From positions 46,205,869 to 46,269,868 of the forward strand of contig NC_046683.1 of assembly GCF_009870125.1 (NCBI RefSeq): DNA of 64,000 nt, given 5' to 3'. Within the stretch, counting starts at the first letter, position 1. Each line of letters opens with the position of its first letter. The DNA is from Drosophila pseudoobscura (Eukaryota; Arthropoda; Insecta; Diptera; Drosophilidae). A program made the position numbers and the translations under genes. Positions 43,640 through 57,700 of the stretch are shown piece by piece. Below the pieces are notes generated by a model. It was not told where the DNA came from and made no database searches. It saw nothing but the letters and a program-made list of their open reading frames with translations.

Positions 43640-46589
43640 TGGCTAAATGTTGACCCTGACTGCTGATGCGTTTACATATTCCAATGCCACGTTTAATTAG
43701 ATCTAACCCCTGCACTGAAGCGTTAAAGTTGGGGAGGCCAGGTCAGGTCTGATCTGGGTTTTACCTGAAACCTCTCTGATGTCTGATAGCACTTTCAATT
43801 GATTGAGGGAGAAGGCGAAGCATAATCTCAGCATTGAGTTGCATTTCAAATGCAGTGTAGAATGCAATCCTTTGTTGTCTATACTATATATTTACCATAT
43901 ATTTCGCACACGAGAACCAAACTCCCATTGATATCTTGATTAAGCAGATGCATTTACTCTCCGCTTTCCACTTGCCTCTTAATCAATGAAGCGTTAAATA
44001 TACGTACTTACTCGCAGTACGTACCAGTATACTCGTATATTCGTATCTTTTGTGGCGTCCCATCATCAATATTGAAAAGTGCAATTGCAGTTGCAGTTGC
44101 AGTTGCAAGTGCAGTTGCAGGAGGAGCAACAATTGCGGGGGCACAATGAAGAGTGCAACGTGAGCAGGGTTCGTGGATAGGTGTGGTGTTGGATGAGGGG
44201 GTGGGGCGCGGAGGGGAGGGGAGGATGGGTTTCCTGAAAGCCAAAAACGAAAAACAAACATTTCCCTAAGACGTTCCAAGAGGGTGTAGCAGTTTGCCAA
44301 GAATACTCTTATCGTGGCAGAGGCATCTGGAGTTTCAGTCTTTGATTTCAGGTTTCGAATGGGAATAAGGAAGGGAAGCGCTTACTTAGGAGAGCTATAA
44401 CAGGCACGATATCAAACAGGTCGGGGTCGGAGCTTTAATTATGATTTAAGCAACGAATTTGGAATTAATACGGAACCTTTTATGTATCGTAGCGAGAAAT
44501 TAGGAATAGTTGGTAAGATACATATCTCCAACTATCCATCGAAGGGTATTTCATATTCTTTAAAGTACATTTGTACATATTTCTACGGGCAGTCTCCAGT
44601 CGTATGCCCTGAGCGCTCGCTCGTTGTTGTTTGCGCTTTTCTCTGGCTTTTGGCCCTTTGGCTTTTCATGTCTCTGGCTTCGAGTCCATTTTCTATTATT
44701 GTTTTCTTTATTTGTATTACTGTACGTGTTTGCACCTCTGGCACTTTGTGCCGAGTGTTCTTCCGATGTTGCTGCCGTTTGCTGTTTCCATTTTGGGCTG
44801 CCAATGCCATCCGAGGAGCAGCTGCGTCCAAAGGGTTCGTCCTCACTTCCACTTCCACTTCCAGTTCCAGTTCTGTTCTGCTTTTCGGCTCTCCGAGAGT
44901 CATTGAAAGATGTTGGGGCGTTATTATATTGTAAGCCTTGTTTTGGTAACCTCGTAAAAGGCAATTGTATCGCATTTTGACCGCAGCGCAGCAGTTGGAC
45001 CCCATATTATGGGCTCAATCATGCGGGTTGCAAGTGGGCTGAAAGTGCTGCCCCGCCCCTTGAATCAAGAGTCAATTTTCATTAAAATAATGTCACAATT
45101 CAGTCTCGCCTCAAAATGGGTTTGGGCCTGTTTCAGCGATGGCCCACATCGACATTCCATGCCCTGCCATGCCATGCCTTTTCTGCGGCTTACCGCCTAG
45201 CTTTGCTTCCCATCCGGAAGTTGCACATATGCCATCATGTCCTGCGGCCACGCATGTCCTGTTCCCCGCCCAGCCTCCAACTCCCCCTCTATACATATGT
45301 ATATCCGCAACCGGGCCTGTGCGTGCCTACGTATGCGTATAATTGAGTTAGTTTGATTGTTATAATCAGCACTCCACTCCACCCCGCCCCACCCCACCCG
45401 AACCTCCCATCATTTCCCAGTCAGTCTTCTAGAGATGGGTATATGTTGCCATGGTTCTTCAAAGGGGGTAGGACACGGATTAATTTATTAATTATACTAC
45501 AGCAGACTCTGGGAATTAAAGTCGAAGCTATACATACGAGTACATATAGATAGATAATCCTTTGTTGTATCCTTTGATGTTCTTCCATTGCGTAATCGCA
45601 TTGTCCCCACTATATCCTGTTCACCTCTAGCTATGACATTTTTATGCACTTTTCAACTGCATACAAAGTTCTTTTTTGTTTTTGGAGCATTGACAAATAC
45701 ATTTGATGGATAGATGTCCGTTCTGTTGCCTTTCGGCGATGTTATTTTGTCATTTCCATTCTCCAGGCCGGACTTCCTCTCACCTTTTCAAACACGGGGA
45801 AATACTCCTACAAATGCATACATAAACCTATACATACATACATATATATGTGTCCGTACCGATCCATTGGACCGTTCACAGGGCATTGAATAATTTATTT
45901 TTGTGGCCAAGCATTGCTGTGGCACCGGGTAGGGCAAACGTATGTTGCTTTGCCAGAGGTCAAAGGTGTTTGAGCTCCATTGACGATGGAGGATTCCCCC
46001 CTCCATCATAGTGGGGGGACACTATAGCTCTTTCATCATGAAGAGGGGCTACTATTGCACCTCCGTCATGGATGGGGGCTCCGGTACCTGCTCTACAATG
46101 TCGTGGGACGCCACTCGTTTGTAGTTCATCGCGTTGACACTGTTGAAGCCCCGTGGACCCCGTGAGTTATTAAATAGATTACAGTTTTGTTCCGCACAAC
46201 TTTATGTACGTTCCGCTGGACAGATGTTAGGAGCACTCTCCTGCAATGGTCCCATGTCCCTGCTGTAACCAGTCGCTGTGATGATGAAATTCTGGCAGTC
46301 CATTTCAGTTTTTGTCAGCTTTTGACCCCCCTGGACATGGATGGCTGTGTCAGCGGTCAGTGGAGAGGGATCGGGGGGTTTAAATGAAAAAGTTATGTAC
46401 GAGTATGTGCATATGCGAGTGTATTCAAACGCGAGATTGATTAGAATTCTATTGAACTGCTGAACTCTTTTTGATAGTATTGCCTTTTGTTTGGGTAAAG
46501 CTTTAAGAGAACTTTCGTCAAAAACAATAGAAAAAGCAACGGAGAGCTATTGTAAATCATTGAAAATAGAAAAGGACTATTGGAAATAT
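43640..46589. other. Non-coding region, first part
   Basis: No convincing gene. Notable tracts are a TGCAGT minisatellite at 44082-44122 and GTATACTCGTAT near 44027-44040. A three- to four-unit repeat of about 31 bp occupies 45994-46110 (YYCRTCATGRWGRGGGGCTAC in variable form), and the TCCATGCCCTGCCATGCC-like run is at 45157-45178. An open frame on the plus strand at about 46479-46602 (IAFCLGKALRELSSKTIEKA and on) ends at a donor-like CAAGGTATCC. It is short and unproven. Confidence 0.5.
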
Positions 46590-46853
46590 TTACCTCCCAA
46601 GGTATCCCATGAATATCCTTACCATTTCCCCACTCACTCTTCGAGCAGCCTTAAATACACTTGCAAACAACAATAGTCCCACAATAATACACAAAGATAT
46701 CATCAGCATCGTTCCTGGTGCACCACAAAATCGACCTTCAGTGGACCCTGGACACTGGTTTTTGGCATCATTATACGGAGTATCAATATGCGGCCATTGA
46801 CAGCGGAGAGCAATTGCTGTCAGTGACAAAAGAGAGAAAATATCATGAAGCAA
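46590..46853 (-). CDS. Candidate small single-pass membrane protein or exon
   Basis: The 87-residue frame opens at an ATG at 46853-46851. It has an N-terminal hydrophobic leader (IFSLLSLTAIAL), an ectodomain-like part with Cys (CQWPHIDTPYNDAKNQCPG, RFCGAPG), a 19-residue membrane span (MLMISLCIIVGLLLFASVF) and a basic following segment (KAARRVSGEMVR), as in a type I membrane protein. Alternatively it is an internal exon: an acceptor-like TCACTGACAG ends at 46817, and donors GTAAGG at 46617 and GTAAAT at about 46592 are present. Codon use is AT-rich and unlike the nearby genes. No flanking exon is recognised. It could be a fragment of a receptor-like gene or chance. Confidence 0.35.
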   Translation of the reverse strand: MLHDIFSLLSLTAIALRCQWPHIDTPYNDAKNQCPGSTEGRFCGAPGTMLMISLCIIVGLLLFASVFKAARRVSGEMVRIFMGYLGR

Positions 46854-49800
46854 GTCAAGCTGGCATTGGAGGTCGGTACTTCTCCCTGTTATTCTTTGGG
46901 GGGATGTGGGGAGGGAGTTTATTGAATGGAAAATGCCACTGACCCCCGACCTACTAGCTTATGGTTCGCCATCCACCCATTACCCATTTCCCTGTCGCAA
47001 TCGCCATCGCCGTCGCCCACGCCATTGCCATTTCGTATCGATGGCCATCCACTGTCAAGTCGAATCGCTTTCCGTGTTTACTCGCATTTCCTGCACATTT
47101 CCGGCTCAATGGGAATGTGGCAAACTGTTCTCGCTGGGTATTCACGAAGTGCGAGAGAGGCATGATTGTGGAAATACCTTGTGGAGGGGCGTTTCTGAAT
47201 CAGATTTTGATTAGGCTTCACTTATTTCGATTTCAATTTCAATTTCAATTTCGCTAATCAGCCGAGGGAATACTGGTCCTTAAGCTATTGTATCATTATG
47301 TGAGGTTATCCTTTCGTACTTGTTGCAGACTGTACTGTACCCATAAATTGTATCTCTCTGGCTGTATGAGAGTCATTTTTCTTGGCTCTCTCTCCATCTC
47401 CATCTCCATCTCTATCTCTTCCCCAGGTGCAACTGTGCGTGTCAGAGTGTGCAACATATTTTATTTGTCTTGCCGCTGGCTGAGCTGTTGCCACGAGTCC
47501 TTGGCATCCTTGTCGCATCGCCTTGATACGCGTTATTTACAATACATTTGTCATGGCTTCGACGTGGCTACAGACCTGCACACAACAGGACTAATGCAGA
47601 GGACAAGAAGGAGCAGTATCCCATGCATTTGGGGCACACCATCTCAAGCGAGTGAAACTAATGGTTAACCACTTTGGCTTCATTCTTTGGCACTCAATTT
47701 GGGAGCGGATGGTTCGGTGGATCCCTGTATTTATCCGAGAAAGAGGGATTTATTTTCAAGAGAATTGAATTCTGTTTCACGATTTCAGGGGAAAAGCAAA
47801 CAAATTATAAGACAAACTCCAGAAGGATTTCAGTCAGACTGGAAATTCATTGTATATACTAATTGATTAAATGCAGTCCATTTGCATCGAAATCTATCAA
47901 TTAAAATAAACATTAGTTCACTTTCGAACAGAGAAAAATGTATAAGAGATACCTGAGGATACCTGCTCGCCAGCAATAAATATTTAACCCATAAACTATT
48001 TGTATCCTCTCACCCAAAAAAACTTGAGCCTGTGCCACCTCGGGCCAGGGAACGGCGTACCATTAATCCAAGTCTATCAAGTTTAGTACATCACAGCCAC
48101 AGGACCCTTGGAAAGCATACACCGCACCCGCCCCTTTGTGGGTGCTGCTTTCGCTCTGTAATAAATTAATTAAATTGAGCTAAGAAAATTTACAAACGCG
48201 CGTATTAGCAGGCAAAAGGCAACAGCAGGAGAGCAGAGAAAGTTGTTCAACATTTTGCACGATTTTTAATTGCATTTTAATGACTTTATTCCGCTGAAAT
48301 ATGCCCACACAGAGAGCTATTAAACTGATTACTCCCAGCCATTGACACCTCGTGGCTCTAATTAAAGTGCGGCTCTGGCCAAAAGGTTTCCACGTTCCAT
48401 CATAACTCGCAGCCAGAGGCGAAAAGCGAAAAACGAAATAAGCCGAAAGCCGGCCAGGACAAAAAGGAGCCTCAGCTTAATATTGTAGAGCTGGCTGTCT
48501 GTCAAACGGCGGGAGAAGTGGGAGTTTGGAGATTCGAAACAGAACTAGAACATGGCCGTGTGGCATGTGGCACCAGGCACTGCCACTGCCACTGGCTATG
48601 GCGCTGGCACTAGCACTGGCACTGGCACTAGCTCTGGTACCATTGGCATGAACAAAAAGTAAGTCCGGCAATTGGCAGTTTCACAAAATAACTTTGTTGC
48701 CGCTGCCAGTGGTCCCAAAATAGCCGACACAGCATATATAACTAATACTCTCAGTTGGCAGCTGACCACAGAACCAACCAGCCAGCCATCCAGACCAGAG
48801 ACCAACCCAAAAAAAAAACCCTACTCTACCCAGAAACCCTCCACCGAAAACTCGCCCAAAACCAACACCAACCAAAGCAATGGACAATAAAACAAATCGA
48901 ATAGAACTTCATTTTCTCCAACAGTTTGTGTTTTTTTTTGCCTGCTTTCCTTCTATTCCTTCGGAATGGGGACGTGCCTTTGGGTCCGGGGGGTTCCGTG
49001 CAGTGTGAAAATGTCCATAAAATGTGAAAGGAAAATCAGTGTTTAATTAAGTTATAAAAATGTTTTGGTCATTTAAGCTTGGCTCGCGAGGAAGAGTACT
49101 CTTGCCACTTGGGCGACTTACAGAGCTAATGAAATGGAAATTTAACTTTCGAGCTGCTGAGTTTTGTGCACATACTCGTATAGTAGATATTTTCCATTAA
49201 ATAAATGAAAAATTTCTCAATGGAGAGAAAAGACATGGCTATGTTTGTGTTGGTATGATTCATCCAAAAATGTTATAAATCTAATTAGAGCCCTTCGTGA
49301 ACTGCAGCTTTTTTCATTAAGTATTTCCCAATGCAAAATCAATAAAGTTCCTACCGACCTATGTCCGCAGGAAATAATAAAATAAAGTAATTTCATCTCA
49401 GAACCTCTGCTGCCGTTCTAATATAGTACAAGTACTTGTAGTAGTACTTGTCCCAAATAATCGGGTACCCTTAAGCTGGCAGCCTGGCAATATTTTCAGG
49501 CGACACTCGAAAATTGCTGGACACCACAACAGCATCGGTAGGAGAGGAACCTCTTGTGCAATTCTGCATTCTCCATTTTGTTTTTATTAGGTTTTTTTTT
49601 TGTTATGGAGAGGAATATTTATGAGCATTTATACCCAGTAATCTCAGAAAAAGGGAAAGGGCATAACAGGCTGACTTCGTTGAGGGCATTCGGCTGCTTA
49701 TCCATTCTTTTTGGATCTCTAGATTTTGCATGCAAAAGGATATACAGGGGGAAAAAGAGTATCTCTGTGGTCGCCACGCTGTACTCCTTGTCCGGTGGCA

Positions 49801-52800
49801 TCCAGAGTACGAGTATACTCGTATATGAAATTCGTATGAGCTGGTGCAGCTTACTTATTCTGCAACTTCTTCATCCGTTTCCTTATGCGAATGTGCATGC
49901 TTAAGCTGCTTTTCCACGCACACAACCGGAGAGAAATGGAGAACTCGGGAGACTTTTTTGGGGGGCAGGCGGTGGGGTTGGCGGTGGGGGTGGCAAAACA
50001 ACACATTGAGCCGAGCTTAACGGCTGGCGCATAAGTTTCAAAGTCAGCATGGAAGGGTCCCCCAGTCCCCGTCCCCCAGTCCCAGTCCCCGTCCAGGTCC
50101 CGGTCTTCGTTCCCGAGTATTGGAGGAGCTCCGACTGTCTTGCAACTTTTGCAGCGTCGTCGTCTTTTAGGGCTTCGTACTGGGGACTGGGGACTGGGTA
50201 AAATTTATCTGGGCACGTCGTCTGTGTATTTCAAATGCAATCCATTGTGCTCCTCTGTCTCCAGTATTTTTATGTGTGTGGAGTGTGTGTGTTTGTGTGT
50301 GTGGTGCTTTATGTCCAGTCTGTTGTGTTTGTGTTACCAAAATCCCCCTGTCCATGGGAAATACTTGGCTCTGGGGCGCTGCGTTTGCACTTTGTCCTGG
50401 CGTCGCTGGGGAAAAACTCTTTTAAACGCCTCTCGGATACGCATTTTATGTTTAAGTTTCTGGAACGGCCATTGGCCTGCCGTTAGCTTGCCACACAGCT
50501 CGTAAATATCCCGTTCTATCGGTCTAACTCACAATTACAGAAAGCTGCAAATATGTGCTGTTGAATTTCCGGCATTTACCATTTCATAATTTATTACCTT
50601 TGGTAGCATTCTAATAAGTTCTAAGACCAAAGAATGAAGGCCCACCTTTAGGAGCTTTCAGCGATGTTCATTGACTAATACTTTTTGGAATTCATCGAGA
50701 ATATAAATGACGAACGACGAGTAATAGTCTCAATAAAGAAAATTCCTATTTCCCTTTACAACATAAGCCCTTACTCATCCGTGATCAGATGCAAATGAGC
50801 CGTAAGTTCATTTGGCCAAATGGCAACCTGAAACGCGTAATTGCCACGGGCTGTGGCATTTGAGTGTTTGATTGAGGGATTGTGGGACTGATTGTAATCG
50901 AATTTCAATGGAATTATACAGCTGCAGCTGACGCCAGACGATGATGAGCTTTGCGGAACGCTGATGTTGATTTCCTTCAAGGGAACAGGGCAGTAGGCTC
51001 GAGTCCTTGAGGTGTGCGGCTAATTGGTTTTCCATTCGGAAATTAATTCAATGCTAATTATTGGCTAACAAGCTCACAATAAACGCAATTATAATTATGC
51101 CACAGAAGCGGCAGCAGCAGCAGCAGCATCAGCAGTTGCATGCAACAACAACAGCAGCCAAACATTGCAACAAAGACCTCAATTAGGATTGCATAATGAA
51201 TGTTAGCTCTTTCTGCTCCATCACTGTCATGCACACATGTCATGCGTGCTGTTGTCTCAGCTCTTTTTTTTCTTCACACTTTGCCCTTTTTTTTGTGTGT
51301 GGTTTTTGTTGTCTAATTATGTAATTTGTGTGGACTGGGGACTGGGGACTGGAGGGATGTAATCAGCATTTCCCCCATTTAGTTGTGTCAACAAATTGCA
51401 TTAATTTTGGGCAAATGCATTATGCATGCAGGACGACAGCCCAGATCCTTCTCCCCCTTTCTGGGCAGGGCAGCATTCGGTGTTAATCGAGCGAGGCGTC
51501 AAATTGTTTACCCTGGAATTTTGAGTGCAATTTGGGGGAGTGGCAGGTGTGACAACTGTACACACAATTTCTTAATGGGATTTATTGGGGGCAAGTCCGT
51601 CGAATAATTGCGGAGGAATAATTCATGCAGGGTAATCTGTTCGATAAGTGAACACATTGGACAGCTGAATTAAATGGACGCTAGTTCCCATAAATTGAGT
51701 AAAATCTTTTAATGATTCAACCGCCACTAAAATGTCAACATTTCATTAATTCCATTAAGCGACAGCAGCTGTTGTGCACAAGTTGCGGATCGTATCCAGC
51801 CGTATAGACATCCAAGTTTATGCAACAATTCTTTTGAGTTCAACCTGTCAGCCGCACTTGCACTCACACACGCATTCACACTCATTCACACGGAGGCAGG
51901 AGCAGGAGCAGGGGCACTCCCATGAATGCATAACTTTTGGTTTTCGGTTTGACATTTTGTGGTTAGATTTTAATATGTGTGGCAAAGTGAATGAGAAGTT
52001 ACGTAGGACCCAAAACGGGAGAGATGGCTAAATGCATTATGCCGATGTTGCTGCCGCATGGCACAGTGAAAACTTTGGCCGGCTTTCCACACTCCCCCCC
52101 TCTCTCTCTTGACTCCATTCTTGATTGCTATCAGTGGCAGCTGGTGGTGCTTCTGGTGGTGCTTCTGCTCCTGCTGGTGGCATGTGTATGGCAAATTAGC
52201 ATTCTTGCCACCAGAAATTCAAGTGTGCGTCTGTATAGTTTTGGGTTGTTTGTGTTGCATGCCTCACTGTCTCTTCTGTCTCTTCTGTCTCCTCTGTCTG
52301 GCATTGTTTGCTGTTTGTCTTTGTAGTCGACTCTCAGGCCGAGTCCCGGGGACGGGGACGAGCCTGGGCCTGGGTCCGGGCTTACGCTGTCAGCGAGCTG
52401 CAGTTTAAAGCCTGCAAAACGCACAGCCAAAGCCAGACCTCATGGCGGATGCGTGACATTGCATAACTCACTTTGTCGAAGCATGCGAGGGGAGGGGAGG
52501 GTCCATGGTCTGGGGGGGCGGGGGGTTAAATTACAACTTGAGCAGGCATCCTGCCTCGGGGCCTCAGGAGGAAACTTTGTCTTGAGCGTCTCCAGGAGTT
52601 GCGTCTTCCACGTGCAACAAGAAAATGCATTGCAACTTTATTAAAAAGTCGTAAAACTTATAAAAAGCTACTAAAAGCAATGGGTAATAAGTTATTGTTG
52701 GTGTTATTACAATTATTATTATTACTATTACTATTATCATAGCTGTTGGGGGTTGTTCTTTCCGACAGAAAGGTACAAAACTTTCCCACTGTTGACAATG

Positions 52801-54650
52801 TTCAACATCGAAATACGAGCTACAGAGCACGGGTTTCCGTGTAATTTGATAAGTGCGATATGCAGTGGAAAACTTTATTGTTCCATCTCTCGATAAAACT
52901 GTCACATTTCCCCACTATAACTCACATTTTCCGGCTGTGAACCCCTCTGCATTTGCGATTGGATATATGCGATAGATATGGGCATCGTTTTAGCCAAGGT
53001 GTATTGAAGAGAAGGTAATACATATATACCCGGCGAGTGCTTGAGCTTGAGAGGATTACGGCCACCGCCTATAGGTTTTCCCAATTTACCTCACCCTTTC
53101 CCCTCGCCAGGCTCGACCACAGCACCGCCTTTGCCCAGGATCGTTTACCGAGCGCATTATTGCCGAGCGCAGGGGCACATTTGTGTTTGCGTCAGCTTCT
53201 GTTGCATTTGCCGTTGCAATTGCGGAACCGGATGCTGGTCTCTGCTTTTGTGAGCCACATGTACATACATACATCTATGGCTGCTTTGTTGGCCGTCTCC
53301 CCGTTGTTTGTTTCGCCTCGAAATGTCATTGTTAAGGGGCCCGGACAAACGTTTGCCGTTTCTAGGTTTACGGCTTATGTGGCGAGCCTCGTTGCGGCCA
53401 TAACAATGGACCTTATCGATGTTTATGATATTAGAGCCGGCATCTTCATCACGAGGTCGCTGATGTAACAACCAGACTTGGCCAGCCGGAGCCCTTAAAG
53501 CGTTGTTTCTGCTTGAAACTTGCCCCGACTGTGCTGCTGCAAGTTGCAAGTAATAATTGCACTGGCGGTTGAGCAGACTCAGAGCTCGGGACTCAGGACT
53601 CAGGACTCAAGATGGGATGAGATGCGGTGCAGGCACTTAAAAATCCAGCAGCTGCAGCTGCCACATGCTCAACGCTTAAGGCGGCAGGGCAGGCGTGCCT
53701 GAAAGGACCGCAGAAGAAGCAGAACGAGCATCCATCAGAAGGGGGGGGCTCGAGTGGCAGCAAAGTGGCATTAACATCAGGAACAGCAGCAGCAGCAGCA
53801 GCTGTAATAAGACAGCTTCTTGTTAACTTTTGCTCATTTGTGCCCCAAACTGCTGCAGACACGACGAACACGGCTAGGTGTGGAAGCTTAGGAGCTAAAT
53901 TTGACATATTAACGCGATCGCTTTGGGAACAAAAGAGCTTGTTTTAATAAGCAGCAAAGGCTCCTTGAAAATTTATCAAATAATCGAGTAAATATTTAAG
54001 TGTTTGCAACTGAAAGAGCGTTTCCTGCCTTTGCCATTTTCACTTTGCAAAAAACTTTAGTAATTAAAAACTTTGCCAGGGACCAGGGACCAGGGACCAG
54101 AACCAGCGCCAGCGCCAGACAAGACCCCACGCGGCCAGAGATCCCTCATCCGGCCGATTCCGGGCGACTGGCAAACCAATAGCCTCGATGCTTGATACAA
54201 TTAAGTATTGCTTTAATATAAAAGCGCTCTTAATGAGCATTAAGATAATGTCACACATGAGCATGGGATGCGACACACACACACACACACAGACGAGTAC
54301 GAGCGCGAGCATGTTCGTAAGGTAATATATTTTTAACGTGGATATGGCTATATGTATACATATGTACATATAGTATATACGCGAGTGCTGTGTGTCCGAT
54401 GTGAAACGATTGACTTGTTAACTGTCACCGATTATCGGTGGCAATTTTTGAAATCCGTTGATGGATCAGGGGGGGTCCCGGGGATGAAAACCTGTGTCCT
54501 GTTCCGGAGGTGTTTCTAAAAGCGTATTTTGCATTGAAAAATTTTAAAAGATTTCAAAAATTAATTTATTAGATGAATTATTGAGATGATCGACACACTA
54601 TAATTACAGATTTATTTATTTAATATTTTGTCAATGCAAAAACATTGCGA
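46854..54650. other. Non-coding region, middle part
   Basis: No gene is supported. Simple repeats are frequent: TTCAATTTC at 47226-47252, CTCCATCTCCATCTCTATCTC near 47393-47420, GCACTGGCACTAGCACTGG near 48604-48632, GTCCCC/CAGTCCC units at 50057-50105, GGGGACT units at 50179-50198 and 51333-51352, CAGCAGCAG at 51110-51134, and GGGACCA units at 54081-54101. Perfect palindromes are TACGAGTATACTCGTA at 49808-49823 and ACAAGTACTTGT near 49428-49439. It behaves like intronic or regulatory DNA. Confidence 0.5.
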
Positions 54651-54734
54651 ATTTTGTTGTGAAATTGCATTCTAGAATGCGAAATCAATGGACTTAATGC
54701 TCGTTCATATCAATTTCCCCTATATGTATCAACG

Positions 54735-54763
54735 ACCACACACACACACACACACACACACAC
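54735..54763. repeat. (CA)n microsatellite
   Basis: Fourteen or so CA units, followed 20 bases later by GATGGG units. Confidence 0.9.
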
Positions 54764-57700
54764 GCATACACCAATGGAAATTAAAATGGGGATGGGGATG
54801 GGGATGCGGATGCGGGCAATGGCACCGCAAGTGGCAAAATGACACTCAACGAGCGTGTAAGTGCATGTCAATCGTGTTTGCCTGGCGCCAATAAAAAGTA
54901 ATTTCATTCCACATTAAAAGCGCCAGAGAACGGTAATAAACATCCATCCGCACAGGTGAGTGCTTAAAGGCGGTGTTTAAGAGAACACTTCAAAGATGCT
55001 TAAACATTGTTAATTATAACTGAAATAAAGAAATACATTAAGCAGCCTGGAACTGTGTTCCGTTCTAAATTTAAAGCAAACACAAAACGAGCAATCTGCC
55101 AGCCAATCAAATATTCAATCTCTGAAATGCACAAATTCAATCATTTATTCACAAATATTCCACAGGATTTTGCGTGCAAAAGGAACAACCACCTGAGGTC
55201 TGTGTGCTATGCGATGCAACAAACTTTGAAATTAGTTTCAAACCATATGCAAATCTACCAACATGTACTCTTGCGCTCCAGGCCAAGAAAATGGACGAAC
55301 TTCAACAGTTTTGATTTGGAAACAATCGAAAGTGGGGATAATTGTTGGAAAATATTTTGAATGTCAGGCGGTATTGGACATTATTTTAAAGAAACTTCAA
55401 TGATACTCGCTTTTGGGACAGTGAATGTGACTGTCGTGCAATCCAATCCATTTTCTTTGCCTATTTTCTTGGGATCCATTTAAAAAACTTTGCTTTTCCT
55501 CTCAACATGAGGTTCCCCCACCGACGCGTCGGTTAATTAAATGCTGACTGGCTTTCGTGCTTCCTGTTCGTTTTTTTCCCCATTTTCCCGCAATGCCTAT
55601 TGCCGACTGCTTTTGGACCGCTAATGTTGTTTGTGGGCCACAAAACTCACTTTACAACATGTGGCACAAGAGTGCCTTCCGCCAACTGACTCTGAACTCC
55701 TCCTATTCGAATGGCCATTCCGTATGCAAAGTGTGGGGCATCAAAGCCATTTCATTTGGTGTGCCATGGATCCCCAGCCCCTGCCGCTTTTCGGTGCGTG
55801 CGTGTGGGTGTGTGTGTGTGTCGCTGCCTCAATCAATTTCAATTTATCAATTTTTACAATCAACTGATTTTATCAATTTTATGGCGCATTTTAAGGCCAC
55901 GCACAGACCAGCGAAGCGGCGGAGACAAGGCATGGATCGGATGGAACAGCCTTCGGGCAGGGAAACCGGCAAAAAAAAAGAAAAGGACACGCCAAGGAGG
56001 AAATTTGACTGCCAGTCACAGGCGCGGAGATAGAGGTCCTATGACTCGGAGAAACATGTCAATAAAATCAACAAATGTCGTTGCCGGTTTATTGGTATCT
56101 ACTTGGCCCGATCCCCTGTCCTTGTCCTTGTCTGTGTCTCTTTCCCTTTCCCTGTTCCGAACTCCTGCCTCCCTGATATCCACTTCCTGTTTCCTGCTCG
56201 TGGACTTTTCTTTGCATTCAAATAAGCATTTTCCCACATTCCCTTTATTGCTGTCTCCTCCCGCACTTTCCAACATCTTAAAGCCCCGAAAAAAAGTATG
56301 CTTGATTCTCTGGCGAAATGCCAGCATGGCTGTTGACTGGTCTAATAATCCAGAAGTAAGTCGCTTAAGATCTTGGCAACGTCTTAAGTTAAATTATCAT
56401 TTGGCCGATTCATCTTTCAGTTCTTTCCTTATGATTCCTGGTATATTTATTTGATAATCTTTTGTAATCCAATCTGCATTAATGAAATTGAAAAAAATAC
56501 CAACTAATGACAAACGACAAGTGATTCTTTTTTTCACTCATTTATTTCGTTGAATTTTTTGTTTCGAAAGTGGTTCTCTTCAATTGCGTACATAGGGTAT
56601 ATTGGTTTCCGCAAGCCATATATTTATTCACTATTTCTCATCTTACCCATTTTGTTTTTTATTTTCAGAGGATATTCGCAGAAAAATTGCACATTCCCAC
56701 AAACGTTTAAGCATTTCCCCTGTTAATATAAATTTACTATGGGGCACATAAGCCAGCTTTTAGGGTATGGAAAAGTGCTCATATTTCCCAGCGAATCATA
56801 TTGATCCACAAAACATGCCCACCCGTCCTTAAAACCTCAGCCATTGTCCATAATTAACGGATAATTTGTGAGTCGGAAAAGAGCATCACATGGCCCGGGA
56901 AAAGCTCATTTGGTTGCCATTCGAACGGTAGTGGAGGGGCAGAATGAGAGCCTGAAAATTCACTAATTAAAGTCAACACTCGTGACTATGACCTCATTAC
57001 AGGCAAATCTGCCAGAAAAGTAACTTTTTTCACGACGGGGCTGGGTGTAAAAGTGGCAGAGAGAGAGAGCGAACGAGAGAAAGGAGGCGAAATAAAGGTG
57101 GGATGGTGGTCACCTGGTGATTGTCTACTGACTTTGTGTACACCCGATACTTTTTTCAAGTTCATTAGGGTAATGAAGCAGCCACAGGCCGCCCGCCTAC
57201 TGACTCGTGCCTCCTGCCTCCTGCCGCCTGCCTCCTGCCGCCTGGCCAGACCTAGACCTGTGGGTAACACTAGAACTAAGGAAAATGGCCGAGAATAAAG
57301 TGGCGTGTGCTTTACTTTATGGTCCTCATAACCAAGTGCCCCGCCCCCTTCCGTCTCCGCTCCAGTGGCTGGCTTTTTGCATAATGAACGGACATAAACA
57401 TGGCACAACCCATGGCAAACCCCACAAGGAAAGTTTTTTCCACCGTTCTTTCGTCTACTCTTTGGCGCACATGACATCCATGCCGTTCCATGCTGGTTAT
57501 AGCCCAGATATAATTTTAAATAAGTACATATTATATTTACTTAACGCCATTTACTTAATTAATAAGAAACTTTCTGCTTCTGGCTGTGTTTCTGGTTCTG
57601 TTCAAGGGGCTTGTTTGGAATTTGAAAGTCCTCTCCGGAGTTTGACCATGATTTGGCCAGGGGGAAATTAGTTTTTCCAATTTACTTTGCTTGGAGAAGT

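Noticed and set aside
44583-45005. 140-codon minus-strand frame in non-coding DNA
   Set aside because: Part of it (LELEVEVEV) comes from a TTCCACTTCCACTT-type repeat, and no family features are visible.
55711-56454. 247-codon plus-strand frame
   Set aside because: Low complexity (Cys/Val and Ser/Leu runs from repeats), no leader, domain or splice support.
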